DNA of 64,000 nucleotides from Bacteroidaceae bacterium (GCA_017560945.1 JAFZDY010000046.1:28889-92888); one strand, 5' to 3'; numbered from the stretch's first letter, positions 53,768 to 62,585 are shown. Numbers and translations are program-made. Notes: generated by a model from the sequence alone, not told the origin.

Positions 53768-53775
53768 TACTTTTG
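53768..53775 (+). promoter_or_regulatory. -7 box of DUF4827-glmM
   Basis: TACTTTTG, 38 nt before the start of the lipoprotein gene. Confidence 0.65.
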
Positions 53776-53813
53776 CAGACACTTTAAGGAATTTATTCAG
53801 ATAATTATCAACT

Positions 53814-54428
53814 ATGAAGAAATTATTCTATTCACTCTTTGCCTTGTTGGCTATGGGTTTCGCCCTTCAGGCGTGTGACGATACCGAGACCTATGCTGAC
53901 ATGAAGGAAAAGGAGCGCGAGTATATCAATGCCTACATCAAGTCAGAGGGTATCAAGGTCATTTCTCTTGAACAGTTTTATGCTCAGGACTCTACTACCG
54001 ATGTATCCGAGAACGAGTATGTGCTCTTCAAGGACAATGGTGTGTATATGCAGATTGTGCGCAAGGGAGAGGGTCAACCCATTGCCGATGGAGAACGAAC
54101 AGAGGTGATTGCCCGCTACTATGAATATAACATCAAGGAGGGTGACACACTCACTGGTAACAGATTCGATGCGTCCAACCCCGATGTTCTCACCATTGAG
54201 AACAAGAGTGGAAACTATAGCGGATCCTTCACCTCGGGTTATATGTGTTCTGCCTACGGAAGCACAGTGCCCTCGGGATGGCTTGTACCTATGCCCTATA
54301 TCAATGTTGGCCGCAAGCAACCGATAGCCAAGGTGCGCCTGATTGTGCCTCATAGTGAGGGACAATCTACCGCTACATCCTATGTATATCCCTGTTTTTA
54401 CGAAATAACTTTTCAAAAAGGAAGATGA
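53814..54428 (+). CDS. DUF4827 family lipoprotein
   Basis: 204 residues. Lipoprotein signal with Cys21 (FALQACDD). The mature part resembles an FKBP-like fold (VRKGEGQPIADGERTEVIARYYEYNI and GWLVPMPYINVGRKQPIAKVRLIVPHSEGQ), as expected for the Bacteroidales DUF4827 family; peptidyl-prolyl isomerase activity is not established. The last bases overlap the glmM start by 4 nt (ATGA), so translation is coupled. Confidence 0.9.
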   Translation: MKKLFYSLFALLAMGFALQACDDTETYADMKEKEREYINAYIKSEGIKVISLEQFYAQDSTTDVSENEYVLFKDNGVYMQIVRKGEGQPIADGERTEVIARYYEYNIKEGDTLTGNRFDASNPDVLTIENKSGNYSGSFTSGYMCSAYGSTVPSGWLVPMPYINVGRKQPIAKVRLIVPHSEGQSTATSYVYPCFYEITFQKGR

Positions 54429-55813
54429 CACTTATTAAATCAATATCTGGTATCCGCGGAACCATTGGCGGAGCTGTGGGCGAGGGACTTACCCCGCTCG
54501 ATGTCGTTAAGTTCACCTCAGCGTATGCGACATTCATTCGTCGTACTACCAAGGTGACAAGTAACAAGATTGTAGTCGGACGCGATGCACGCATCTCGGG
54601 TGAGATGGTGAAGAACATTGTGTGCGGAACCCTTATGGGTATGGGCTTCGATGTGGTCAACATTGGTTTGGCTTCTACTCCCACTACCGAATTGGCCGTT
54701 ACCATGGAAGGTGCCTGTGGTGGTATCATCCTTACTGCCAGCCACAATCCTCGTCAATGGAATGCCTTGAAGTTACTCAACGAGCACGGAGAGTTCCTCA
54801 ATGCTGCCGAGGGTAACGAGGTGTTGCGCATTGCCGATGCCGAGGAATTTGACTATGCCGATGTGGAGGCACTGGGTAAGTACACCGAGGACAATGGTTA
54901 TGACCAGAAACACATCGATGCTGTGCTTGCACTCGACTTGGTCGATGTGGAGGCCATCCGCAAGGCCAACTTCAAGGTTGCCATCGATGCTGTCAATTCT
55001 GTAGGTGGTATCATCCTTCCCAAGTTGCTCAACCAATTGGGTGTACAGAGTGTGGAGGTCCTCTATGGTGAACCTACCGGAGATTTCCAACACAATCCCG
55101 AGCCTTTGGAAAAGAATTTGGGTGACATCATGAATTTGATGAAGCTAGGTGCACACGACGTGGCCTTTGTGGTTGACCCCGATGTGGACCGTTTGGCAAT
55201 GATATGCGAGAATGGTGAAATGTATGGCGAGGAGTACACCCTCGTAACCGTGGCCGACTATGTATTGAAGCATACTCCTGGTAACACCGTGAGCAACCTC
55301 AGTAGTACACGTGCCCTTCGCGATGTCACCGCCAAGTATGGCAAGCAATACAATGCTGCTGCCGTGGGCGAAGTGAACGTGACCACCAAGATGAAGGAGA
55401 CAGGTGCCGTCATCGGTGGTGAAGGTAATGGTGGAGTCATCTATCCCGCCAGCCACTATGGACGCGATGCCCTCGTAGGTATAGCCCTCTTCCTTAGCCA
55501 TTTGGCACACGAGGGTATGAAGGTAAGTGAGTTGCGTGCAACTTATCCTCCCTATTTCATTGCCAAGAATCGTATCGACCTCACACCCGAGACCGATGTG
55601 GATCTTATCCTTGCCAAGGTGAAGGAAATCTATATGCACGAGCAGGTGAACGACATCGATGGTGTGAAGATTGATTTCCCCGATAGTTGGGTACACTTGC
55701 GCAAGAGTAACACCGAACCCATCATCCGCGTATATAGCGAGGCTTCTACTATGGAAGCAGCTGATGAGTTGGGACAACAAATCATGGACGTAGTTTACAG
55801 CCTGGCCCGATAG
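54425..55813 (+). CDS. glmM: phosphoglucosamine mutase
   Basis: Converts glucosamine 6-phosphate to glucosamine 1-phosphate for peptidoglycan and LPS; 462 residues. Catalytic serine S106 in TASHNP, metal loop DPDVDRLAM, sugar loop GGEGNGGVIYP (about 327-337) and phosphate loop RKSNTEPIIRVYSE. The Bacteroidota enzyme is annotated either as GlmM or as a general phosphohexose mutase; substrate specificity cannot be settled from sequence. Confidence 0.93.
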   Translation: MTLIKSISGIRGTIGGAVGEGLTPLDVVKFTSAYATFIRRTTKVTSNKIVVGRDARISGEMVKNIVCGTLMGMGFDVVNIGLASTPTTELAVTMEGACGGIILTASHNPRQWNALKLLNEHGEFLNAAEGNEVLRIADAEEFDYADVEALGKYTEDNGYDQKHIDAVLALDLVDVEAIRKANFKVAIDAVNSVGGIILPKLLNQLGVQSVEVLYGEPTGDFQHNPEPLEKNLGDIMNLMKLGAHDVAFVVDPDVDRLAMICENGEMYGEEYTLVTVADYVLKHTPGNTVSNLSSTRALRDVTAKYGKQYNAAAVGEVNVTTKMKETGAVIGGEGNGGVIYPASHYGRDALVGIALFLSHLAHEGMKVSELRATYPPYFIAKNRIDLTPETDVDLILAKVKEIYMHEQVNDIDGVKIDFPDSWVHLRKSNTEPIIRVYSEASTMEAADELGQQIMDVVYSLAR

Positions 55814-55860
55814 TGTAAGGTCTTGGCATGTAAGCCATCAATATTTTCCCTCCCTCCCTG

Positions 55861-55902
55861 GGGCGTATCTTCGACTTTGTGCGATGATGCGCCCTTTTTT
55901 TT
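55861..55902 (+). terminator. terminator of glmM
   Basis: GGGCGTATC and GATGATGCGCCC stem followed by eight Ts. Confidence 0.8.
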
Positions 55903-55965
55903 CTTATCTACTTAGTATCTCTATGAGATTTCAATAATAACTAAAAGGATGAAAGGTTGATTCTG

Positions 55966-56057
55966 TTCTCTATTCCACAGTGTGAAATAGATATTCCACA
56001 GTGTGAAACGGACATTCCGCAGTGTGAAATATATGTTTCACACTGTGCAATAGAGAA
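55966..56057. repeat. 21-bp-period palindrome array (CACAGTGTG core), four units
   Basis: Three direct units TTCCACAGTGTGAAA or variant start at 55973, 55994 and 56015 (21 bp apart); the fourth (TTTCACACTGTG, 56036-56047) is inverted. The outer 22-nt ends (55966-55987 and 56036-56057) are inverted copies with one mismatch. It lies between the convergent glmM and M56/TonB genes. Confidence 0.85.
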
Positions 56058-56137
56058 TGAAGATAATATTATACCCTTTTTATATCCATTGTAGAATGTG
56101 TTACTTCGATGTTCCAATAGGTAGGGTATATATAAAA

Positions 56138-56188
56138 GCGAATATGCCAAGGATGACCGTGAGGTTATCCTTGGCATTCGCCTATTTT
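56138..56188 (-). terminator. bidirectional terminator hairpin after the M56/TonB gene
   Basis: GCGAATATGCCAAGGAT / ATCCTTGGCATTCGC long stem with T-rich tails on both sides. Its tip, ACC-GTGA-GGT, is the same as in the hairpins at 47861-47888 and 63641-63668. Confidence 0.75.
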
Positions 56189-56210
56189 TTAGAAAACTTT
56201 TCTTACTTGG

Positions 56211-58970
56211 TTAAAGACGGAATTGCATGGGAAGGGTAAATTCTACATTTACCGCTTCTCCCTTTTGTTCTCCGGGAGTCCACTGTGGCATACTATTTAT
56301 AACACGGATAGCCTCGGCATCCAACTCGGGTGATACGCTTCGTACGATGGAGGGACTGGTTACTTTTCCAGTCTTGTCAACGATGAACTGTACGACGACA
56401 CGGCCTTGGATGCTGTCCTTCTGCGCCTGTTTGGGATACTTTATGTTTTGTTGCAGGAACTTCAACATTTCCATTGTCCCACCAGGATATTCAGGCATCT
56501 TTTCTACCACCTGAAAGATCTCGTTGTTGTTATTGTTTTCCTGCTCCCGAGGCAATTCATATACTGCTTTTACCCTTTCTTCGCCATTAGTGGGTTGTGA
56601 ATATCCTACCACATGTATGTCGCTCTGTTGTCCTTCATTGTTTCCCTTAGAACTGTCCATTGTAAAGTTGATGGGTAGGTTGAATTTGCAGGCAACGGCT
56701 TGTCCGCGTTGGCGGCCAGGTTTCCAATCAGGCATAGCCTTGATTACTCGGATGGCTTCAGCATCTAAAGAGGGAGATATACTTTTTGAAATCTCTATGT
56801 TGCTCAACTTACCATCTTTACCCACGATGAATTGTACGATGACACGTCCTTCCTCGTTCTTTTGCTGTGCTTCGGTGGGATACTTGATGTTTTTTGCAAG
56901 GTATGCCATCATTTCCATTGTCCCACCAGGATATTCTGGCATCTCTTCTACCACCATGAAGACTTCTTCGTTATCAGAACCCTTAGCGGTACCTTCTTCC
57001 GTACCCTTGGCTTGCTCCGAATTATTCGTGTTTATTACTTGGTCGCCGACAAAGAACTCTTTACCATTTACCATGATTTTCTTTACTTCCTTACCATCAA
57101 TGGTGATTTTCCCATCTTCACCCATTTGGGCTCCAGGCAGTTTCTTTATTAGCTCCTCTGTACCGCCAAAGAACTCTTTACCATTTACCATGATTTTCTT
57201 TACTTCCTTACCATTGATGGTGATTTTCCCATCTTCATCCATTTGGGCACCAGGCAGTTTCTTTACCAGTTCTTCTGTGCTACTAGGGAAATCAGACATT
57301 TCTTTACCATTTACCATGATTTTCTTTACTTCCTTACCATTGATGGTGATTTTCCCATCTTCATCCATTTGGGCACCAGGCAGTTTCTTTACCAGTTCTT
57401 CCGTGCTACTTGGGAAATCAGACATTTCCTCTATTGTGCTCTTAGTGCTAACAAGTATTGCTCCGGCGGCATCGGGAATGTTCCACTGTGCCAACAAATC
57501 GGGATTGGTGATGACCTCGATGCTCATGATATCTTCAGATTTTATGCCAAGTCCATCCGCCAATGTCTCGTTGCTTCTAAAACGTGTTAGCCCAGTCTCG
57601 ACAGAAGCTACCTTGCCATCGAGGACAATGATTACCTTTGAATCCTTTGACGAGTTGATTTTAAAGCCTTTCTCGCCATTCTCTAAAGGTGTCACGTCAA
57701 AGGTTTGCTTATTTGCTTTCTTGGTGGTCACAAGTATGGCTCCGGTGGCTCCAGGTATGTTCCATTGTGCCAATGATTCGGACTTCTTTATCACCTCTAT
57801 TTGTGCAATCTCTTCGGGAGTGACACCAATGTGTTTGGCAAGGTCTTCGCTGGTCCAGTCAATTGCTGTAGTTTCCAGAATTGACAGTTTGCCGTCCACG
57901 ACGATTAAAATCTTTTCTTTACGGTTTTCAGAAGAATTTACACTGGAAGTTTGCTCATTTGCTGAAACTTCTGTACCTTTGGCCTCTGAAATGCCGTTAC
58001 TGTTATTCACGGCTTCAGTGTGGGCGAACGCTACCATTGAGATAGCGGCCAACGGGAGTACATAGAGGTACTTCAACCGTGCCCATGGATGTGACTTTTC
58101 TTTCATCATCATAGTTAAACGTTTTTTAAGTGAACTGTGATTAAGGCTGTTGGCAAGAGAGTAGAGCCTTGCGCCAACGGCCTTTTTTATAATCAATAAT
58201 TGGTAATCCTTGGCATTGATGCCTTGGCTGAGTACGGTGTCATCAGCCTCGTATTCGTGGATGTTCTGTAACTCTTGACGGAGTAGCCAAGCCGCGGGAT
58301 TGAACCATTGCCCCAACAGACATACCTCTGTCAATAGTAAGTCCCAGGAGTGGTGGTTGCTGATGTGTGCCTGTTCGTGTGTCACAATCTGATGGCCGTT
58401 CTCGCGGTAGTCCGCTTCGGAGATGATGATATACTTCATCCAACTGAACGGAGCGATGTCGCTATATGGGTGCAGATAGAGCCGTGTCCCGTTGTCGAGC
58501 CGTTGCATCTTTCCCTTTCGGAGCAGTCCGAAGAGGCGGACAAGTGACGCGATGTGGCGTCCGATAAGGAACAGGATGCCTGCCACATAAAGCAGGAAGA
58601 GCAGGTCGCCCCAATGTTCGCTCAGGAAATCGGCGAGCGAGAAGGTTGGTTCCAATTGCAGCATATCGCTCTCCACTACCGTAGTGGTGGCATACTCCAT
58701 CGCTGCCCAGTCTATTTCGAATGTAGCGGTAGGAGTCTCTTCTTGTCCGGTCAACCAATGTTCCCATCGTTGATAGAGTTGGCTTAGTAGCATGGGCTCT
58801 TCGGTGGTAATGCGGCAAGCTGGTATGGCTACCGATGCCAACAGTATGCTGAGGAGTGCCATACGGTTGAACCGATGGAATGTCTCGCGACTGAGCAGTA
58901 CCATATAGAATGGGTAGAACAGGGTGAGGCAAAGCACCGATTTCATTAGGTATAGAAAGAAGGTGGTCAT
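56211..58970 (-). CDS. M56 metallopeptidase fused to plug-like modules and two TonB C-terminal domains
   Basis: 919 residues in a mosaic. N-terminal BlaR1/MecR1-type part: four membrane segments, HEQAH at 198-202 and EYEAD at 239-243 as zinc ligands, last segment at about 302-316. Then two modules (355-418, 446-511) with IEVIKKSESLAQWNIPGATG, similar to TonB-receptor plug ends. Then a 42-residue unit (516-557) repeated at 558-599 and, shortened, at 600-638; it resembles the KLPG...DGKITVNGK block of some outer membrane receptors. Finally TonB C-terminal domains at about 677-770 and 823-918 (MPEYPGGTMEM each). Encoded after BlaI, so probably a signal-responsive protease that relieves BlaI repression. 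The role of the TonB ends is unknown. Confidence 0.88.
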   Translation of the reverse strand: MTTFFLYLMKSVLCLTLFYPFYMVLLSRETFHRFNRMALLSILLASVAIPACRITTEEPMLLSQLYQRWEHWLTGQEETPTATFEIDWAAMEYATTTVVESDMLQLEPTFSLADFLSEHWGDLLFLLYVAGILFLIGRHIASLVRLFGLLRKGKMQRLDNGTRLYLHPYSDIAPFSWMKYIIISEADYRENGHQIVTHEQAHISNHHSWDLLLTEVCLLGQWFNPAAWLLRQELQNIHEYEADDTVLSQGINAKDYQLLIIKKAVGARLYSLANSLNHSSLKKRLTMMMKEKSHPWARLKYLYVLPLAAISMVAFAHTEAVNNSNGISEAKGTEVSANEQTSSVNSSENRKEKILIVVDGKLSILETTAIDWTSEDLAKHIGVTPEEIAQIEVIKKSESLAQWNIPGATGAILVTTKKANKQTFDVTPLENGEKGFKINSSKDSKVIIVLDGKVASVETGLTRFRSNETLADGLGIKSEDIMSIEVITNPDLLAQWNIPDAAGAILVSTKSTIEEMSDFPSSTEELVKKLPGAQMDEDGKITINGKEVKKIMVNGKEMSDFPSSTEELVKKLPGAQMDEDGKITINGKEVKKIMVNGKEFFGGTEELIKKLPGAQMGEDGKITIDGKEVKKIMVNGKEFFVGDQVINTNNSEQAKGTEEGTAKGSDNEEVFMVVEEMPEYPGGTMEMMAYLAKNIKYPTEAQQKNEEGRVIVQFIVGKDGKLSNIEISKSISPSLDAEAIRVIKAMPDWKPGRQRGQAVACKFNLPINFTMDSSKGNNEGQQSDIHVVGYSQPTNGEERVKAVYELPREQENNNNNEIFQVVEKMPEYPGGTMEMLKFLQQNIKYPKQAQKDSIQGRVVVQFIVDKTGKVTSPSIVRSVSPELDAEAIRVINSMPQWTPGEQKGEAVNVEFTLPMQFRL
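57057..57425 (-). repeat. 126-bp in-frame tandem repeat in the M56/TonB gene
   Basis: Two nearly identical 126-bp copies (57300-57425 and 57174-57299) and a third diverged copy of 117 bp (57057-57173). The near identity of the first two suggests recent duplication. Confidence 0.88.
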
Positions 58971-59035
58971 TTTAATTGTGAATTCTGAATTATAAATTTT
59001 GAATGCTCACTTGTGGGGTAGAGAGTAAAGCGGTT

Positions 59036-59398
59036 TCACTTTTTATTTTCTTCTACCTGACGGATGAGTTCCTTAAGTTCGTCAAGTGAGATTTCTTCTT
59101 CCTTTACCAGGGAAGAGACGAAACCTAAGTAGGAGTTGTTGAAATACTTGTTGATTACACCACGCACCGTATGCTTGTGATATTCGTCACGGCTGATAAT
59201 CGGATAGTACTGATACGTGGTTCCGTATGCACGATGTCCCACGAATCCCTGTTCCTCCAATTGACGCACGAAGGTAGATACAGTGTTGAAGTGCGGTTTC
59301 GGTTCGTCATAAAAGGCTAATAATTCTTTGACAAACAGGGGACCATGCTCCCAAAACAGGTTCATGATAACCTCTTCCTTTGGACTTAGATTCTTCAT
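59036..59398 (-). CDS. BlaI/MecI-family transcriptional repressor
   Basis: 120 residues, winged helix: LSPKEEVIMNLFWEHGPLFVKELLAFY, then PHFNTVSTFVRQLEEQGFVGHRAYGTTYQYYPIISRDEY, the complete BlaI pattern, with a C-terminal dimer helix. The cleavage region in BlaI lies in that helix. Located 65 nt upstream of its likely partner protease gene; the pair forms an autoregulated unit in related systems. Confidence 0.93.
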   Translation of the reverse strand: MKNLSPKEEVIMNLFWEHGPLFVKELLAFYDEPKPHFNTVSTFVRQLEEQGFVGHRAYGTTYQYYPIISRDEYHKHTVRGVINKYFNNSYLGFVSSLVKEEEISLDELKELIRQVEENKK

Positions 59399-59456
59399 AT
59401 ATTTCTATTCTTTATAGGTGATGAACTAATCTTTCGCTGCAAAGAAACTAAATAAA

Positions 59457-59467
59457 TTCGTTACGAA
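59457..59467. promoter_or_regulatory. candidate BlaI operator
   Basis: TTCGT-T-ACGAA, an odd palindrome, 59 bp upstream of the blaI-type gene; a half site TTCGTTA follows at about 59478. Assignment is by position only. Confidence 0.35.
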
Positions 59468-59606
59468 ACTAATTTTCTTCGTTAAAAGATGTAAAAAGGG
59501 AAAAAATAGATGTTTTATGGGTAGATATTTACTTTGCTACACATTGATTATTGGGGTGTCTTCGGGAACAATGACTACTTATGTTTCCTCTAAAACGAAG
59601 AAGATG

Positions 59607-59651
59607 GACTATGGAAATCAGCCTGCTGACTATGGAAGTCCATAATCAGGC
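59607..59651. repeat. small 21-bp-period array (GACTATGGAA core)
   Basis: GACTATGGAA at 59607 and 59628 (21 bp apart), then an inverted partial unit CCATAATC at 59640-59647. Same layout as 55966-56057 but shorter; upstream of the blaI-type gene. Confidence 0.5.
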
Positions 59652-59701
59652 AATTATCTCAATCCGAAAACGGACTAATATCTGCTGAAGCATCCCGAAA
59701 T

Positions 59702-59841
59702 TATCTCTTAAGCGTAAATTCAGTTTCTCTTAAGCGGAACTAAATTTACTCTTAAGCGTAACTGAACTAACGCTTAAGAGATATCCAATCACGCTTAAGT
59801 GTCGTTCAACAACTCTAAAGCATGGCTGGATAATTCTTAAG
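59702..59841. repeat. 22-bp-period palindrome array (CTTAAG core), about seven units
   Basis: CTCTTAAGCG at 59705, 59727 and 59749 and inverted CGCTTAAGAG at 59771, all 22 bp apart; three more degenerate units follow at about 21-bp steps. TATCTCTTAAGCG (59702-59714) pairs with CGCTTAAGAGATA (59771-59783). Same core and period as 542-633. Between meaB and the blaI-type gene; nothing else was seen in this gap. Confidence 0.85.
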
Positions 59842-59894
59842 TATTGTGGAATTTGATAAAAGACAATTTGCTGTTACTGAGCGGAAAAGGGTAC

Positions 59895-60995
59895 TTATTC
59901 CTTCGTCTGTTTGAAATAGGTGTCCAGCAATTGATGGGCTGCAGTGAATGAGGTGACGGCTCCGCCCAGCACTTCGTTCTCTTTAGCTTGCAACATTGCC
60001 TCAATTGTGGGATTCTGATAGAAACTATTGCGCAACTGTTCGTTGATGCTTTCGTACATCCAGTACTTAGCTTGTTCGTTTCGGCGGTATTGGAAGTATC
60101 CGTTTGCTTTTACGAAATCGATGTACTCGTACACCATATCCCAAATCTCCTTGATGCCCAATCCATAGAAACCCGAGTAGGTGAGGACCTGTGGTGTCCA
60201 TCCGCTTTCGGGAGCAGGGAACAGGTGTAGTGCATTGCGGAAGTGTGCGGCGGCCAATTTGGCTTTCTCGATGTTGTTTCCATCGGCTTTGTTGATGACA
60301 ATACCATCGGCCATCTCCATGATGCCTCGCTTGATGCCTTGCAATTCGTCTCCTGTACCCGCCAATTGGATGAGGAGGAAGAAGTCTACCATGGAATGTA
60401 CGGCAGTTTCGCTTTGTCCCACACCTACGGTCTCCACGAATATCTTGTCATATCCGGCTGCTTCGCACAGGATGATGGTTTCACGTGTCTTGCGGGCTAC
60501 ACCACCCAATGAGCCTGCTGAGGGGCTGGGACGAATGAATGAGTCGGGGTGTACACTGAGTTTTTCCATGCGGGTTTTGTCTCCCAATATACTACCTTTG
60601 CTTCGTTCGCTACTGGGGTCAATGGCCAATACAGCCAACTTTCCACCACGCTCAAGTACGTGCAGACCAAATGCATCGATGGAGGTACTCTTTCCTGCAC
60701 CGGGCACACCGCTGATACCGATACGTACCGAACGTCCGGCATAGGGGAGACATTTCTCTATCACCTCTTGGGCGATGGTTTGGTGTTCGGGCAAGGTGCT
60801 CTCGACCAGTGTGACGGCTTGACTCAGCAGGGATGTGTTTCCTTTCAGAATACCTTCCACGTAGTCGCTCACATTCAGTAGTTGTCGCTTGGGTTTGCGC
60901 TTGAACTTGAGGTATGGATTGATGCTCGAGGGTTGTTCTATTCCCTTGTTTACCGTCAGTCCCTTGTATTCTTCGCTATTTTCAGGATGTTCCAT
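59895..60995 (-). CDS. meaB: MeaB-type GTPase for methylmalonyl-CoA mutase
   Basis: G3E-family GTPase that loads and protects the adenosylcobalamin cofactor of methylmalonyl-CoA mutase; 366 residues. P-loop GVPGAGKS at 96-103, then AIDPSSERSKGSILGDKTRM, FIRPSPSAGSLGGVARKTRE (MeaB-specific), VETVGVGQSE and the base motif VINKADG. The mutase genes are not in this window. Upstream neighbour is the DUF1573 gene, 76 nt away. Confidence 0.95.
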   Translation of the reverse strand: MEHPENSEEYKGLTVNKGIEQPSSINPYLKFKRKPKRQLLNVSDYVEGILKGNTSLLSQAVTLVESTLPEHQTIAQEVIEKCLPYAGRSVRIGISGVPGAGKSTSIDAFGLHVLERGGKLAVLAIDPSSERSKGSILGDKTRMEKLSVHPDSFIRPSPSAGSLGGVARKTRETIILCEAAGYDKIFVETVGVGQSETAVHSMVDFFLLIQLAGTGDELQGIKRGIMEMADGIVINKADGNNIEKAKLAAAHFRNALHLFPAPESGWTPQVLTYSGFYGLGIKEIWDMVYEYIDFVKANGYFQYRRNEQAKYWMYESINEQLRNSFYQNPTIEAMLQAKENEVLGGAVTSFTAAHQLLDTYFKQTKE

Positions 60996-61071
60996 AATTG
61001 GCAGACGTATGTAATATTATAGATGGTACAAGTAATCTTTATTAAGGTAAAGCCTTTTTTGTGGGGGTGAA

Positions 61072-62139
61072 TCAATGTTGCAATGGAACGCTAATTTCCA
61101 ACTTTGGATTGTTAGGATCGTTGGTAATGAGCATAATGCGTGCATTGACAGGGCTTTTCTTTAGGTGTTTTGCCGTGGCTGTGACTTTCAGTTTGGTCTG
61201 TTCGCCTGGTGCCAGTACACTCTTTGGCAAGGTTACACTCAGCGCAGGATTGGATACCTGTAATTCCTGTATCTGCAAGTCCGATTTACCGGTATTGCTT
61301 AGTTTGATGGTTTTGGTAAATTTCTTTTTGCTTCCGAATGGTCCAAAGTCAATGTCTGTATCAGACAATTCAGCCTTGGGGGCTTGGGCGCGGTCGGCCA
61401 TGCTCATCGAAGAGAAGTTGGGTAACAACGTGGCTGATACTGCTATCTCATTTTCTTCGGATACCTTGTCTCCCATGTAGCGTGAAAGGTATACTGAGGT
61501 CTGTGTCAGTCCCAAGTGTGCCAGTTTGTCGGTCTCCAAGGTCAGTCTCAAAAGACCGGTTTGTTTGCGACGCAAGGTTTCGGGAACCGACTTCATTGTG
61601 ATATAGGGAGGCAATTGCATCAACACGGGTGTGTAAGGTGCATCGCCTGTATTGATGATGCTAATCTCAATGGTGGGACGGTCACCCTTGTAAGCATCGG
61701 CAAAGTCGATGCTATTGCGATTCATGCGGATGTTTCCCATCTGGTAGGGATGTGTTTCGTCGTACTCATCCTCCTTGCTCACCACATGGCCGCGCAAGGT
61801 CAGTTGATAGGGAATATCATCTGCATTGGTATACACTTCAACCAATTTCTGAAAACGTCCCAACAGACCAGCATCGTAATAGGCTATGATTTCACCACTT
61901 TCTCCGGGTTTGATTGGTGTCTCAGTCCATTTGGCTTCGGTACATCCGCAATCGGTTCCTACGTGAGAGATTACCAATGGTTTGTCTCCTCTATTGGAGA
62001 TGGAGAATGTGGCCGAGGCGGTTTTCTTCCAAATGATGGTACCAAGGTCGGCTTCTGTACGGTCAAAGAATGCAGCCGGTTGTGCGGATGCTGTTCCTGC
62101 AAGAATGGAGAGAAAGGCTATTAAAATGAGTTGTTTCAT
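61072..62139 (-). CDS. secreted DUF1573 (ASPM/Hydin-like Ig) protein
   Basis: 355 residues. Signal peptide 1-19 (TASAQ), then a first DUF1573 domain with DLGTIIWKKTASATFSISN and GTDCGCTEAKW (about 61-72), a middle Ig-like domain, and a third beta domain with DIDFGPFGSKKKFTKTIKLSNTG. Abundant in Bacteroidota, exact function unknown; likely periplasmic or surface. Own promoter. Confidence 0.92.
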   Translation of the reverse strand: MKQLILIAFLSILAGTASAQPAAFFDRTEADLGTIIWKKTASATFSISNRGDKPLVISHVGTDCGCTEAKWTETPIKPGESGEIIAYYDAGLLGRFQKLVEVYTNADDIPYQLTLRGHVVSKEDEYDETHPYQMGNIRMNRNSIDFADAYKGDRPTIEISIINTGDAPYTPVLMQLPPYITMKSVPETLRRKQTGLLRLTLETDKLAHLGLTQTSVYLSRYMGDKVSEENEIAVSATLLPNFSSMSMADRAQAPKAELSDTDIDFGPFGSKKKFTKTIKLSNTGKSDLQIQELQVSNPALSVTLPKSVLAPGEQTKLKVTATAKHLKKSPVNARIMLITNDPNNPKLEISVPLQH

Positions 62140-62183
62140 TCTTTTTTATAAGTTAAATTCGTGGTTTATGCTTCTATTTGGGG

Positions 62184-62191
62184 CAAAGGTA
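62184..62191 (-). promoter_or_regulatory. -7 box of the DUF1573 gene
   Basis: TACCTTTG on the minus strand, 45 nt before the start codon. Confidence 0.65.
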
Positions 62192-62234
62192 GAAAAAAAA
62201 CGTCAGTTGTCAGTGCTTATTTTCTACTTTGTTG

Positions 62235-62242
62235 TATCTTTG
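62235..62242 (+). promoter_or_regulatory. -7 box of the SufT-like gene
   Basis: TATCTTTG, 25 nt before the start at 62268; this position also argues against the in-frame start at 62229. Confidence 0.65.
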
Positions 62243-62267
62243 CTTTCAAATATTAACATCAATAGGC

Positions 62268-62585
62268 ATGAGTGTGGATAAATTTGCGATAGAAGAGCGT
62301 ATTGTTGAGATACTGAAGACTGTTTTCGACCCCGAGATACCAGTGAACGTGTACGACCTGGGACTGATATATCGGATAGAGGTGGAAGAGAACGGTAATG
62401 TACAAATTGATATGACCCTGACGGCTCCCAACTGTCCTGCGGCAGACTTCATAATGGAAGATGTACGTCAAAAGGTGGAGTCGGTGGAAGGTGTGAATAC
62501 CGCGAGTGTTAACTTGGTGTTCGAGCCTGAGTGGGACAAGGATATGATGAGTGAAGAGGCAAAATTGGAATTAGGATTCCTATAA
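62268..62585 (+). CDS. MIP18/SufT-like Fe-S assembly protein
   Basis: 105 residues from MSVDKFAIEERIVEIL. DUF59/MIP18 fold: VFDPEIPVNVYDLGLIYRI (20-38) and TLTAPNCPAADFIMEDV with the conserved Cys. Related proteins help mature Fe-S proteins. lpxH starts 17 nt after the stop and is probably co-transcribed. No suf genes in the window. Confidence 0.93.
   Translation: MSVDKFAIEERIVEILKTVFDPEIPVNVYDLGLIYRIEVEENGNVQIDMTLTAPNCPAADFIMEDVRQKVESVEGVNTASVNLVFEPEWDKDMMSEEAKLELGFL

Noticed and set aside
56524-58065. Open frame of 513 codons on the plus strand opposite the M56/TonB gene
   Set aside because: It is the complement of a protein with clear domains, has no family resemblance or promoter, and arises from codon bias of the true gene.
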